A DNA stretch of 64,000 nt, from NCBI RefSeq assembly GCF_041146795.1, contig NC_135183.1, positions 18,108,840-18,172,839 of the forward strand, written 5' to 3'. The notes below the pieces were generated by a model, which was not told the DNA's origin, searched no databases, and worked only from the letters and a program-made list of their open reading frames with translations. The stretch is from Maylandia zebra. Its lineage: Eukaryota > Chordata > Actinopteri > Cichliformes > Cichlidae. Positions 1 to 12,069 of the stretch are shown one piece after another. Position numbers and translations under genes: made by a program. Positions within the stretch are counted from its first letter, which is position 1. Every line of letters begins with the position of its first letter.

Positions 1-3000
1 CTACAGTACTCACAATGTGGGCGAGAAAGCAGATAACAACAAAACTGATAGCTCTGAAGATGACTCTTTCATGTTGAACTGTGTCAAGTGCAGTCAAGGG
101 CACAAAAGAAAACTGTTCAAGTTAGGGCGTGGCAGTGTGGTACACTTAAGAAGAGTAGACCCCTACACTGTGGATATGCAAATTGATGGGAAAAAGGTGA
201 ACTTTGAAATAGACACTGGATGTTGCCTAACAGTCATAAACGAAGCAACGTTCAGAGAAACAGGGAAAGACAGCAAGCCCCCCAGCCTGCAGCCCATCAA
301 AATCAAGCTCGAAACTTATACAGGGGATCCTGTTAAGGTGATTGGTGCAACACGAGTCAGCGTCAAATACAAGCAGCAGAAAAAACATCTGCCCCTGGTG
401 GTGGTCGAAGGCGACGGCCCCAGCTTGCTAGGTCGAGCTTGGCTCGAGGAAATTAAATTGGACTGGGGTGAAGTGAAAAACAGTCCTAACAACAGAAAGC
501 TGCACCAAGTCAAAACAACAGAAAAAACACTTCAGCAAGTGTTAAGTAAACATGAGAATGTGTTCAAAGAGGAGTTGGGCACCCTGAAAAGAATGAAAGC
601 TGCTATTCATGTGAAAAGTGATGCCACCCCACGCTTCTTCCGTCCGCGTTCTGTCCCCTTTGCTATGCGAGCAAAAGTCGACGAGGAAATAGACCGACTG
701 TTGAAAGAAGGCATCATCTCGCCAGTGAAATATGCTGAATGGGCGGCACCAGTAGTGCCACTCCTGAAGCCCACAGGGACAATAAGACTGTGTGGGGATT
801 ACAAGCTTACTGTGAATACCGTGGCTTCACTGGAGCAGTACCCCATACCCAGAATGGAGGACTTGTTTGCCACACTGTCCGGGGGTAAGCAGTTCTCAAA
901 ATTAGACATGAGCCACGCTTACCAGCAAATCCTCTTGGATGACGAATCAAAAAAGTACGTGACAGTAAACACATCTCGGGGGCTGTTCACGTATAATAGA
1001 TTGCCTTTTGGAGTGGCCTCTGCTCCAGCAATATTCCAGAGGACCATGGAAAGTCTTTTGAAGGGGATACCTCATGTAGCGGTGTATTTAGATGACATCT
1101 TAGTGACTGGAGTGGATGAAGTAAGCCATCTACAGAACCTGGATGAGGTGTTGACCCGGTTGGAGGAAGCTGGGTTGAGGTTAAAGAGGTGCAAGTGTGC
1201 CTTCATGCAAGAGAAAGTGGAGTACTTGGGGCACATAGTGGACGCCCAGGGGCTCCACCCAGCGGAAAACAAAGTTAAAGCAATCATGGACGCACCTACC
1301 CCCACAAATGTCACTGAACTGAAAGCATACTTAGGTTTGCTAAATTACTACAACAAATTCCTTCCAAACCTGGCAACCCTGTTGGCACCCTTACATGAAC
1401 TTTTGAGACACGAGGTACGGTGGACATGGCAAAAGAGACAAGAGGAAGCATTCCAGAACTCTAAGAACCTGTTGAACTCAGCAGAGGTGTTAGTTCATTA
1501 TTCTGCTGACCGTGAGTTGGTTCTCTCATGTGATGCATCCCCATACGGCGTAGGCGCCGTATTGTCACATAAGATGGAGGATGGAAGCGAGAGACCTTTG
1601 GGGTTCATGTCACGCACACTCTCTCCTGCTGAGAAAAAGTATTCTCAGCTTGACAAAGAAGGTCTAGCTGTGATATTTGGCATCACGAAATTTCACAACT
1701 ACTTGTATGGCCGAGTTTTCACGATTTACACAGATCATAAACCCCTAATCTCACTGTTCAATGAAAAGAAGCCTATACCTCAGATGGGCTCACCAAGAGT
1801 ACAAAGATGGGCCGTGACATTGAGTGCTTACGAGTACAACATCAGGTACAAGCCAGGAAAACATCATGAAAACGCGGATGCGCTCAGCCGGTTGCCGGTA
1901 CCAGACTCAGCACTTGAGCAAGAGATGGCTGAGCAGGTTTTGATGATGGATGTACTGGATGACACATTAGTGGACACTGCACAGATCAAACGATGGACAG
2001 CTAAGGATGTCTTGTTGTCGCAAGTCCACGAGTACACCTTAAAAGGCTGGCCAACTGAGACCGATGCCTGTTTAAAGCCGTATCGACAGAGAAAGCTGGA
2101 ACTGAGTGTGAGGGATGGTTGCGTGCTCTGGGGAGCCCGAGTAATTATTCCCACCAAAGGCCGAGACAAAATATTGAAACTCCTGCACCAGACTCATACA
2201 GGCATGTCGAAGATGAAAGGCTTGGCAAGGTCGTATGTATGGTGGCCAGGGATGGATGAGAACATTGAAAGAGAAGTGCAGGCATGTGAGGAGTGTCAGA
2301 AACACTCCAAGTCACCACCTACTGCACCATCACACCCTTGGGAGTGGCCGGAGTCACCATGGTCCAGAATCCATGTGGACTATGCAGGGCCTTTCCTCGG
2401 GGAGATGTTTCTAATCATTGTGGATGCTTATTCCAAGTGGATGGACATTTACCCTGTGAAATCCTCTACATCACAGGTAACTATAGAGAAACTGCACCAG
2501 AGTTTCAGTGTGTTTGGACTACCTAAAATGTTAGTTTCAGACAACGGAACATGTTTCACAAGTGCTGAATTTGAGTCATTCATGAAGCAGAATGGAATTG
2601 ACCATGTAAGATCAGCACCTTTCCACCCTTCTTCAAATGGGCTAGCTGAGAGGGCAGTCCAGACCTTTAAGGAGGGGATGAAGAAAGTCAAAGGTGATAC
2701 CTTGCAAACCAGACTGTCCCGATTTCTGTTCAGTTATCGCATCACACCGCAAGCCACTACTGGTTTATCACCTGCAGAGTTGATGATGTCACGGAGACTC
2801 AGATCAGTTTTGGACTTGCTCATGCCTGATGTGAAAACAAAAGTGCAGCACAAACAATTGAAACAGAAAGAAAATCATGACACCAAGAAAAGACTGAGAA
2901 GTTTCACACCAGGAGACAAGGTCTTCATCAGAAACTACTCCTATGGCCCGAAGTGGATTCCCGCAGTCATTGTGAGAGCATCGGGTCCAGTGTCTTACAT

Positions 3001-3845
3001 TGTTACCATTGGATCAGGTCAAACTGTGAAGCGGCACGTGGATCAGGTGAGAGCAAGAGTGGCTGACACTGTTCCCAGTACACCAGACAGGGAGGTAGAG
3101 CCATTGCTTGACAAAGAATCAGTGCCTGAGTGCTGCTTGCCATTGGAGTTGGACACATCTCCACAACCTCCGGCAATGGAGTTGCCTTATGCTCCGGAGA
3201 CTCCAGCTCCCGGAGACTCCTCAGTGACACCCGTGTTGCGACGTTCCCAGAGAGAGAGACGTCCACCAGAGACTTTAAAGGACTTTGTTAGGTAGTGTGA
3301 GATCTTCCAGAAATAGAGCAACAATGCGCTCTGATCTCACAGGAAGGACGTACCTTCCTAGTTAGAAAAAAAAAAAAAAGAGAAACATGGAAACCTATGT
3401 ACAGTTGTATGGTTGTATGGTTACCTTAATTACATGTTGATTGCTTGTTAAGCATTCTTTAGATAAACAGTTATTTTGTAAGTCAAGGGAGTTGTTGACT
3501 TAAGGGGGGAGGAGATGTGGTATCGCAAGAAATAAGTGGTTATATAAATATATGAGTATATATAATAGTTATTATTCATAGATACCTACATCCTAAGTTC
3601 CTGTTAATCTTCTGAAAGAAACAGAATGAGTGTGTTGTTACAATGGTAATGCCAGGAGAGGCAGTATTAGTTCTGTGTTACATTAATGTGTAAGGAAGTG
3701 GAAGAAGTGTGTGTCCTGTAGGAGGCAGTAGAAAATGGATGCTCATGTTCTGTACATGCCCTGAAAGAAAGGTTCAGTAAACCAGTGCAACGATACTCCG
3801 GTGTAAGGCTCAGTTATTGTATTTTTATTTTTTGAAGATGCAACA
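1..3845 (+). mobile_element. Ty3/gypsy LTR retrotransposon, 3' portion (pol plus 3' LTR)
   Basis: A long open frame (17-3295, 1,092 residues) carries the gypsy pol order. An aspartic protease with DTG lies near residue 66, a reverse transcriptase with YLDD near residue 358, then RNase H, then an integrase with an HHCC-type zinc finger and a DDE core. The tail is basic and proline-rich. Integrase after RNase H is diagnostic of Ty3/gypsy; the protein resembles the K02A2.6-like group common in fish. A purine tract at 3502-3515 directly precedes a TG at 3516, taken as the start of the 3' LTR. The pol frame looks whole within the window, which argues for a fairly young copy. Gag and the 5' LTR lie outside the window. 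The right boundary near 3845 is approximate. Confidence 0.93.
3516..3845 (+). repeat. 3' LTR of the gypsy element
   Basis: Begins with TGTGG directly after the polypurine tract and holds a TATA-like run (about 3543-3552). The start is well supported. The end is a guess based on the point where a different repeat family seems to begin (CGTCCCGTATTT, about 3852), and a matching 5' LTR is not in the window to fix it. Confidence 0.6.
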
Positions 3846-4299
3846 GGAATCGTCCCGTATTTAGAAACAAAAGTACACGTCCCGTATTGAGCTAATAAGG
3901 GACGCACTTTGTCCCGTAATACAGTGAGAATCAAAAGTAGTCTATAACTTTTAATGGAATTAACGCTTTGTTTGAAAACATAATTCCCAGCCCCTCTCCT
4001 GCTTTGTGACCAATGAGCTGACAGCACACTTATGACAATTCGAGTATGACAAGTCAGATTACCGCTCATCTCATTGGTCGAGGAAAGGTCGCTTCCGGAG
4101 AAAATACCGGAAGACAACAGGTGACCACAACAACAAGCATGGCCAACAGGGAAACAAACGCCGACACTGCGGTGCAAGTCTCGGATGACAGTACACCTAA
4201 AGCTGGGCAGACACTGTGCGATTTTTTCAGTCGCGTTATTCAGCTCCTGCTCAAACTGCACGATTGACTCGCAGGGGTTAGAAGTTCATAGGTCACGAT

Positions 4300-4885
4300 G
4301 CAGGGTCTCTCACACTATACCGCCCGATGCTCTGATGCGACCTGAGTGCTCACACTGTGCCTCCATAAAATGAAGGTTATAACAGAAAATCTGTCGCTCG
4401 CTCTCTCTGTCTTTCACTCACACAGACACACCACCACCATCAACTTTGCTAAATTGCTAATGAAAGACATTGATCAGGCAGCTGTGATTGAGCAGCAATG
4501 TAAATCCAACTATTTTCATGGTTGTTGTGGTCGTGATAATTTTGTGATGCCACATCAAAAAGGCTCGGATGAGCTTTCCAAAGTTGTGCCTCCATCGCTT
4601 GTGTCCAGATCACACGCTGCACTGCCGTGCTGCTCCGTCTGTTTCACCGACGTTTACGTGTTTGCGCGTGAGCAGTGTGAGCGGCTGTGGTGAGACCCTC
4701 ACGAGCGATTGATGATCGGGAGCTGGTCGTGAGGTGTTAATGGCTTCTCGTTACCCCACGTATACCACACGACGCACGACGAAGGCCAAAATCGGTCCGA
4801 TCACCAAATCAGTCGCATGACTCAAAAATCGTCTCAAAATGGGCCAAAAACCGCACAGTGTAAGCCCAGCATTAGAACAGCAATG
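4300..4885. repeat. Unclassified MITE-like segment
   Basis: Both sides carry CACACTGTGC or CACAGTGTAAGC phrases in roughly opposite sense (near 4350 and 4853-4863). The interior is rich in CpG and short inverted words. It has no coding potential that I trust. Boundaries and family are uncertain. Confidence 0.25.
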
Positions 4886-5324
4886 TTTGTTCCCCTCAGA
4901 GAAAGGGAAGAATGGGAAAAGGAAAACACCTGGCTGGAAAAAGTTAATATGGGCATGTGCAGTGAATATCAGCGCTATGTGGCCAGAAGTGTGATAATAT
5001 AACTTATTTTGTGTAATAAACAACTGCAAGGATAGATGATTACAACAAATTGATGACTAATACATAAAAGTAATACATAGATGAATAATGATGATGAGTT
5101 AAGATGCGTAATCATGGGAACAAGCGGGTTTACAAACAGGAACAGCTGATTAGCATTAGAAAAGCTGAAATAATACCTCAGCTGAAGCCAATTGTACTAA
5201 ATGCACTAAATGTGCACTGTTACAAGAATGTTTTTCTTTCTATTATTTTCTATTATTTTAAGTTAAGCAGGACAGAGTTCTTTTAAAGAAAGATTTACTT
5301 ATATTCTCAAAAGTTAAGCATGAC

Positions 5325-5982
5325 TGTCACGGTCCGCTGTGACAGACCGTGCGGTGGTGTGTATGGTGGACCCAGGTGCGAACACAGGTGAGCAGACGGG
5401 AGTGAACTTTAAACAAAAGCGAGCCTTTTATTGTGGCTGATGACAAGGTATACAAATACAGCAGGGATAGCGTGGCTAAACAGAAACCTAAACTGGGAAT
5501 AACTAAGGTAAAGCTATGACTAAGAATACAATAGACCGGGCATGGAAACATAGAGGGTGGAAACACAGACGACGCGACACAGACTACATGAAACACAGAG
5601 ACTAAATACACAAGAGGGATGATCAGGGGAAGTGGCCACACATGGGAACACAGCTGACACAGATAAACATAACAAGACATGGCAGGAGTAAACAACACTG
5701 ACGGGAGACTGTCAAAGTAAAACAGGAAGTACACAGAGGTGCAAACAGGAGGAGAGAGAGAGCACGGGCATAGTGGGCTGGGGAAACATGGAAATGAAAC
5801 ACGAGGGGAGATGAGGGCTCACAGATACATAGAGGGGCACACAGGGGATAAGAGTCACAAGGGGAAGTCAAATAAGGAACAACATAACAGGACAACTCAG
5901 GAAACAAGACCTAAATAAGGAACGAAATACAAAAATACAAGGAACTGAGAATACTGGGCCCACATGGCCCAGGACCATGACA
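5325..5982 (-). mobile_element. Solo LTR, minus strand, 5-bp target duplication
   Basis: The block has imperfect inverted ends, TGTCACGGTCC at 5325-5335 and GGACCATGACA at 5972-5982. It is flanked by a direct ATGAC (5320-5324 and 5983-5987). TG...CA ends with a 5-bp duplication are the mark of an LTR. On the minus strand an AATAAAA signal (complement at 5427-5433) sits about 100 bp before the 3' end, as expected for the R/U5 border. No internal retroviral-type coding is present, so this is a lone LTR left by recombination. Its gypsy origin is inferred from general resemblance to fish LTRs. Confidence 0.8.
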
Positions 5983-6106
5983 ATGACAGGCTTCTGTTTA
6001 AGAAAGAGACCTGTTTTATTGTGTTAATGTTGTCATTTTGAGCTAAAAATAAATGGCTAAATGATCACTTGTTTCACATGTGTTCATATCACAAAGAATA
6101 GAATAT

Positions 6107-6487
6107 GCATCTACTTAAATCAACTTCAAGTCAAATGGTTAAAAAAAATAATTTCACACAAAAAAAAAAGAGCTAGAAAATTCACCACACTGGGAAGGGT
6201 GAAGACAACTGGGTTGCCCGGCCCTGGCAACGAGGTGTCCCTTATTTATTTTTCAGGGAGTTGGCAACCCTATTCTTCTGCCACGCTTGTAAAGATTATG
6301 AATTAGAGCTTATGGAGGATGAGTAGACTCAACTTTAGCCATCAACACTTACCATCTGTTGTATCTGCTAAGCTCATGTACTCCCATTATTTTATATTAC
6401 ACAATTACCTAAATTTGCATCTACTTAAATCAACTTCAAGTCAAATGGTTAAAAAAAATAATTTCACACAAAAAAAAAGAGCTAGAA
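6107..6487. repeat. 71-bp direct repeat pair
   Basis: The stretch 6107-6178 (starts GCATCTACTTAAATC, ends AGAGCTAGAA) recurs at 6417-6487 with almost no change. The roughly 240 bp between copies include the GGGAGTTGGCAACCCT end of a DNA element. A short (AT)n run follows the second copy. Confidence 0.75.
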
Positions 6488-7520
6488 TATATATATATAT
6501 GTGATATATATTATGTTTGATCCTATATTGAACACAGATATGCATTGTAGGATAGCTTTGGATTTAGACTCAGATACTAACAGCCATAAGAAGAGAGAAG
6601 CCTTCTTCTCTGAGGAATGTGTGAGAGGGATCATCCGCCAGGACTGGTGATGTCACCACAAGGTATAAAACTTTAGTTCTGACTTGTCTAGAGAACAACA
6701 GGGCTATGAATTCTGGTGTTAGGGAATGTCCAAAAAGGTGCAGAAGAAGAAACATGAGTCATAGTGTAACAGCTGTTGGATTGTTAGTACTTGACCACTA
6801 GGCGGAGCTCTTGTAATGATAATGTAATTTGAATTAACGCATTTTATTTTGTATGTTTTATTTTTATGTTGAGCATGTTAACATTTAAGGTAAGGCCAGA
6901 GGCCACTTCCTGTTTTGGGAAAAAAAGGTCAAAGAAGCTGCTCATGGTGACAGTCGAGATGTGTGAATGTCAAAGAAGCGATAACAAGTCCTAAGCTCAA
7001 AATACACTGGTTTGTCCACTTGCAGGCCAAAGTGGTATGTTTGTTTATATTTTGTGAATTTTATATTGCAATATGTTTAAAGGCTGGAATATAATTTTCT
7101 TGTACAATTGTAATCACCAGTTCTACGGTGTACCTGTGTACGTTTAGAGAAGCACAGTAAACATAAGTAAAGAAGAACTCTCGTGTCTCTCGTGTATGTG
7201 TACAAGCCGGCATACACAGGGTCTAAAGTCTCCAACTGCTGACCAATCATGTTAACATTCTGGTTTTACCACACGCAATAAAAGTCTTTACTGCCTGAGT
7301 ATAGCAGCATTTTGTCTCTGAGCCAGAGAGACGGAGGTCCACGGCACCATGTAAAACTAATCTGAAATTCTAAATGTTTAATTATAAATTGTGAAAACTG
7401 ATAATTTGAGCATTTTTGGCTTCGCTCTCATAAAAACCCAACAGTATCCACAGTGAATGTGTTCATTTGGATTTGATTTTTTGCTCAATAAACTGTATTT
7501 ATCTTAGTTTAAGCTGTTCA
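6488..7520. repeat. Non-coding interval with LTR-like sequence upstream of the class II alpha gene
   Basis: No gene is recognisable here. Two stretches resemble 3' parts of LTRs. One starts TGTAACAGCTG at 6765 and ends near 7218. The other has AATAAAAG at about 7277 followed by a U5-like stretch to about 7350. I found no matching target duplication for either, so these are weak calls. Confidence 0.3.
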
Positions 7521-7560
7521 GCAAGTTCTACTTGACTCTTCCCCTCCTCCTGTTCTCTTC

Positions 7561-7569
7561 CCAGCAACA
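7561..7569 (+). promoter_or_regulatory. X1-box-like element of an MHC class II promoter
   Basis: CCAGCAACA lies 97 bp upstream of the alpha-chain ATG. The X1 box bound by the RFX complex in class II promoters has the core CCTAGCAACAG, so the match is close, and the distance fits. I did not find a clear Y box (inverted CCAAT) downstream, so the SXY module is not complete by eye. Confidence 0.4.
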
Positions 7570-7665
7570 TTTATATGATTTGTTTAACAATGAGGAAGTT
7601 GTCTTGTATCAGCGTCAACTTTGATACTAAAGACAAGGCAGAACACCGAGAAGTACAGACTGAAT

Positions 7666-8722
7666 ATGTTCCTTAAAACCATAATTATTTTGTCTACAGC
7701 AGCCTGCGTCGAGGCTGAAGGTAGGTATCATTATTTCCCATTACTGGTTAATCCATAAACTTTCATGTTGTAAGCTGTGTTTATGATTTATTGTTTTTGT
7801 AATTTAGAATATATTAACACTGTGTTTTTAACTGTGTTGTCACTTGATCCTAGGAAGTCATACACTTTGTCACATCTATGGATGTTTTGACTCAAGTGAT
7901 ACTCAAATCTGTGCAGCATTCGATGGTGATGACGTATACTATGCAGACTTTAAAAAAGATCTTCTGATTTGGGAGAGCAAAATTCCCGTAAGTTTTCATT
8001 TACCCGACGCCTACAAATATGCAGTATTATATCGAAGTATGTGCAAAAATGACATCTACAGATGGAAGCCAGACAAGTCTGTAATAAAGAAAAAAGGTCA
8101 GTGAAACTCAAACTGTTATGTTTCCTGTTCAGTTTTCACTGTTTATGCTGCAAGTTTTTTAGATCTTTTTTTTTAAACGAGAAAGTTGAATTTAAGAAAA
8201 TCATGTGTTCATTTAATTTAGAACCACCAGAATTCATCATCTACCCCAGAGATGAAGTGATAACAGGGGAAGATAATACCCTCATCTGCTTCATAAACCA
8301 CTTCTTTCCTCCTTTGATCAACATTAAGTGGACCAAGAATGATGTAGAAGTAACAGTGGAAGACCCTTTCATCAAAACTTTGTCCAATCCTGATGGGACT
8401 GCTTATGTTTTGTCCTACTTCAACTTTGTGCCAGAGAAAGGAGACATCTACAGTTGCACTGTGGAACATGAATTGCTGGACGAGCCTCAGACCAAGTTTT
8501 GGGGTGAGAACAAAGAAGCTTCAGATATTTTAGCACATATATTACGATTTAATGTCTAGAATTCATCATTTCTTTCTGCTGTCCTCTGCAGAGGTTGAAA
8601 CAGATGAGCTCAGCAAAGGTCCAGCTGTCTTCTGTGGACTTGGCCTGAGTCTTGGATTGATTGGAGTTTTCATAGGAACCTACTTTTTTTTTAAAGCAGG
8701 GAAATCTGGTCCCACTGGTTGA
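7666..8722 (+). CDS. MHC class II alpha chain (divergent, complete)
   Basis: The alpha subunit pairs with a beta chain to present peptides on antigen-presenting cells. Four exons with phase-1 GT-AG joins: 7666-7720 (signal peptide MFLKTIIILSTAACVEAE), 7854-8096 (alpha-1), 8222-8503 (alpha-2, C1-set Ig with ICFINHFF and YSCTVEH cysteines), 8592-8722 (connecting peptide, membrane helix, short tail). The helix keeps the GLGLSLGLIGVFIG glycine pattern used to pack against beta. All frames stay open and no broken site is seen. The alpha-1 domain is unusual: extra cysteines in CHIYGC and QICAAF, and in the helix near SMCKND the asparagine expected seven residues upstream (classical N62) appears to be leucine. 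This suggests a non-classical lineage (teleost DB or DE type), which is inference. The beta gene follows 1.36 kb downstream on the same strand. Confidence 0.93.
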
Positions 8723-10079
8723 GATGTATACTACATATTTTATAGAGCTCAGATTGCATAGTCCTTGGTTTGTTTCCAGCAGGCATAACTTTCATCTGTG
8801 TTTACTGAGAAACCTGAACTGTCTCTTATTTTCATTCCTTGTGTAATGCTCATATGCTGTGTTAAAATTACCAGCGACAATTGACATTTTCCATTATGAA
8901 TACACTAGTCCCACAGATTTAAGTCTTTCTAGTTAAAAAATAAAGCAGTAGTTCTTTGGCTGATGTGTCAGTGTTTCTATAATAAAACTCTTTCATACTA
9001 TTAATACTGTGCAGTAAAGCTGAACGGTGATACCAGCACTTTTCACACGACACTTTTAGATGTGACACGCTGCAGCACATTTTTGGTTCTTAGCATTAGT
9101 GCAGAGCTTGAAGTTTGCATTACTGGTATTCTAGCGCTGAAATATGCCTCACTAATGATCCATAACTCTAAAATCATATTAGGTGCATTATGCCAAGTAG
9201 AATGAGAAAAAAGACTTAATTGTGGGGTTCTTTTTTTTCAACTGAAATAAAATAAAAACCAGACTAGAAAAAAGAATGTATCCATAAACGAATTAAACAC
9301 ATTGTTGCTGAGACGTCTACCTGATTGTAAGTCATCACACTTCATAAGTATTATTAATTACTACACTATTATTTACACAGATGTGAAAACTAAGTTTAAA
9401 AAATATATAAATAAACCAATACAAGTGAAAACATTCTGGAAAATAGTTTTTAAGAAGTTTGTATAGTTGCAGAGATTATTTAGGTGCCTTATTTTTGCGA
9501 CAGAATATGAGGTTTTGTTATACAGTTCACTTTACCGACAAGAAAATTTCAGTAATGTTTTTCACAAGAGCTGTTATAAAAGTGAAAGCATATCTGTAGG
9601 CTGAATTCTGTAATCTATTTTAAGCTCTAAACATTCATTTGCTGCTAGAGTCGGGTTCTTTATATGAATTTTTCATCTGCTTATCATCCATTTACAAAAT
9701 CTAACAGAACTTAATTAACCAACATGTCAAATCTTTATAATTTATGCACATTTAATCTACAGTTCAAAACATTCTTCTTTACAGTCTCAACATAAAATGC
9801 TCCCACATCTCTCTACTGTTTCTGATTGTCAAACAACAGTTTGATTGTCCACAGAAGTCACTTCATCTAGTATTAGTGCACAAACAAGAGCTAGCTAAAC
9901 AAAGGAGCAAAGTCATAATCATTATCAGTTATTGTCATAAATGTAATGGATAGAGGGAGTTTCCACTGAGTGTTTTACTGTTATATCAGCCTATCTGCTT
10001 TCGCTTCCTCGTTTTGGTGAACATATAAATGCTGCAGATTAAGTCATCTTCCTGAATCGTCGTACAACACACATGCAAC
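8723..10079 (+). other. Alpha 3' UTR and intergenic spacer between the class II genes
   Basis: AT-rich. Candidate AATAAA signals for the alpha transcript lie near 8938 and 8981. A TATA-like ATATAAA at about 10022 sits some 55 bp before the beta ATG. I see no further genes and no clear repeat family here. Confidence 0.5.
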
Positions 10080-11710
10080 ATGTACACTCGTAAGCTTATC
10101 CTGTTTGTGGCTGCCTCTCTTTTCAGTCCAGGTGAGCTGCAAAGGTCTTCTGTTTGAACAAATCAGTGAAATATTAAATTCGAATTATTATGTTTAACGT
10201 CAGTACATTTCTTTCTTTTTGTTTCAGTTCTCACAGATGAAGACTTTTACCAAGTGAGAGCATGCTGTACATTCAAAGGGCCACACTTTGAAAAAACCGA
10301 GTACATATTAACTAGTATTTTTAATAAGAACTTGATGATGGAGTACAACAGCACAAGAGGCAACTGGACGGGATTCACAGCGTATTCAATTGAAACAGCA
10401 AAATGGTGGAACAGTGATCCCTTTGATGCACTAACAAGAAAGATTGAAAGGAAACTGTTGTGTACGGACACATCAGACCTCATCCAATCCATATGTAAGA
10501 GATTTGTTTCTTAATAATGTTTTAAAATGTTGAATGGAGTTTTGATGCCGTGAAATTTTTACATCAAATATTTTTCTGATAATTTTTGATGACATAAGAT
10601 TATTATATTTATTTTACTGTAAATAAAAATAGTACTTCATTTGTTTTGCTCAGTTGCATGACATTACAGTTGATTTCCAAGTATGCCATAATTGACAACG
10701 ATTCTACGATACATTACATATATTTAAGGAATACATCTGTTCACAGAGGAGGTGTATTAATGTATTTTTCTTAATCATAAGCATTGAACTTGTGTTTTTT
10801 TAGATAATCTGACAACTATACCCACTGTCAGACTAAAATCAGTGAAAAGGCCTAATGGCGAGCACGCATCTACGCTTGTGTGCAGTGCCTACAACTTTTA
10901 TCCAAAACAAATCAGAATGATGTGGATGAGGAACGGCCAGGAGGTGACCACAGATGTCAGTTACTCTGACGTGATGCCTGATGGTGACTGGTACTACCAG
11001 ACTCATTCCTACCTGGAGTACATCCCAACTTCAGCAGAAAAAATTGCCTGTATGGTCGAACACCTTGGTCTCTCCGAGCCGATGTTTGTGGTCTGGGGTA
11101 AGTTTGCTGCTGTGATGCCAATTAAAGGTAGAGAGATAAAACTGAAGCTGCATAATTACGAGTTTCACTTTTATCTCACTGTTTCAGACCCCTCCCTCCC
11201 AGTGGAACAACGAACTCAGATAGCTGTTGGACTGTGCGGACTCGTGACTGGATTTGTTATTGCAATATCTGGAATCATCTACTATAATAAGAAGTCTGCT
11301 GCATACATCACTGTGTGTCAAAGTAAGGAGTTTGTTAGAAGTGTACATAACATAACATATTCTGATCTAAGACTGAAAGCCTCGGTGTGCCCAGCACTCA
11401 GTAACTTTCATGACTTTGTCTCTTTAACCTTCTGTTTTCAAGAGAATCCTTAAAAAATCCTGTTCCTATTCTTACTACAGTGCATATCATTATTAAGTAG
11501 ATCTGTTGCCTCATCATCATCATCATTTTTTTCTATGCTGCTCTTGCTGTGTTCATAAATTGGGCCTTTTCTGTGGTTGCAACAATATTAAGTTTTGCTA
11601 ACTTAGTAAATCTGACCAATAGAGTTGTTAAAATGATAAATATGCTCTTCTTTTTAACAGGACAAGTGTTCATTCCTGTGGAATCCCTTCCTGAAGCTGG
11701 AGCAACTTAA
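10080..11710 (+). CDS. MHC class II beta chain (divergent, complete)
   Basis: Partner of the alpha chain upstream; the pair would form a membrane heterodimer presenting peptide. Five exons with phase-1 joins: 10080-10131 (signal MYTRKLILFVAASLFSP), 10228-10494 (beta-1), 10804-11097 (beta-2, C1-set Ig with LVCSAYNFYPKQI and IACMVEH), 11188-11322 (connecting peptide and helix IAVGLCGLVTGFVIAISGIIYY), 11661-11710 (cytoplasmic end, stop TAA). Beta-1 keeps the disulfide cysteines (ACCTF and LLCTD) and the WWNSDP motif, equivalent to the W61/N62 region. It has NST and NWT glycosylation sites close together in the floor strand, where classical chains read RFDSTVGKFVGY. An upstream ATG at 10073 opens a six-codon frame that overlaps this start. 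All exons are open, so the gene looks functional. Confidence 0.93.
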
Positions 11711-12069
11711 CAGCCTGAGCAAACAGGCTCAAAAATACAGGCACGCTCCATCCAAGGTGCCCCAAATATCACAGCTCTTTGAATAACGATGTCTGTTGTG
11801 AGTGACTGGAGTGACCGGGGCTTTGCATTTTTTTACCTACGGGACAGAGGATACATTTGTAATGTAGTTAATACTCTTATACAGTATAGTAATATAATTT
11901 TATAGAAAAATGATTACACTGTATCTACTGCCATTAACCCTCATTAAGCAGTAAACCCTGTGAGTTAACCAGTGGTGAAAGTGGAAAAGTAGAAAAACCC
12001 TGGAATAATAGGATGGTTCAAAAGCTACCCACAGTATGCACACCCACATGGTACCTTCCTAGCAATTAA

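Larger units (their letters stand above)
3846..6300. repeat. Degenerate hAT-like DNA element, interrupted by later insertions
   Basis: The left edge shares the phrase TTTGTCCCGTAAT with a second copy near 26180-26265, which starts with GTTGCCAACC. The right edge near 6270-6290 reads GGGAGTTGGCAACCCT, roughly the inverse of that start. I infer one old DNA transposon, with hAT most likely, spanning this interval. A short plus-strand frame at 4139-4267 (MANRETNADTAVQV...) could be the start of its transposase, but I cannot confirm a family. A separate MITE-like block (about 4300-4885) and a solo LTR (5325-5982) lie inside it. Host coding sequence is not visible. Confidence 0.35.

Noticed and set aside
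3743-4261. 172-codon minus-strand frame
   Set aside because: It spans the gypsy LTR border and a DNA-element end, with composition and content of no protein family. It is a chance frame.
5327-5907. Two hydrophobic minus-strand frames that look like membrane proteins
   Set aside because: They lie entirely inside the solo LTR, and their Leu/Cys/Ser richness comes from pyrimidine-rich LTR sequence.
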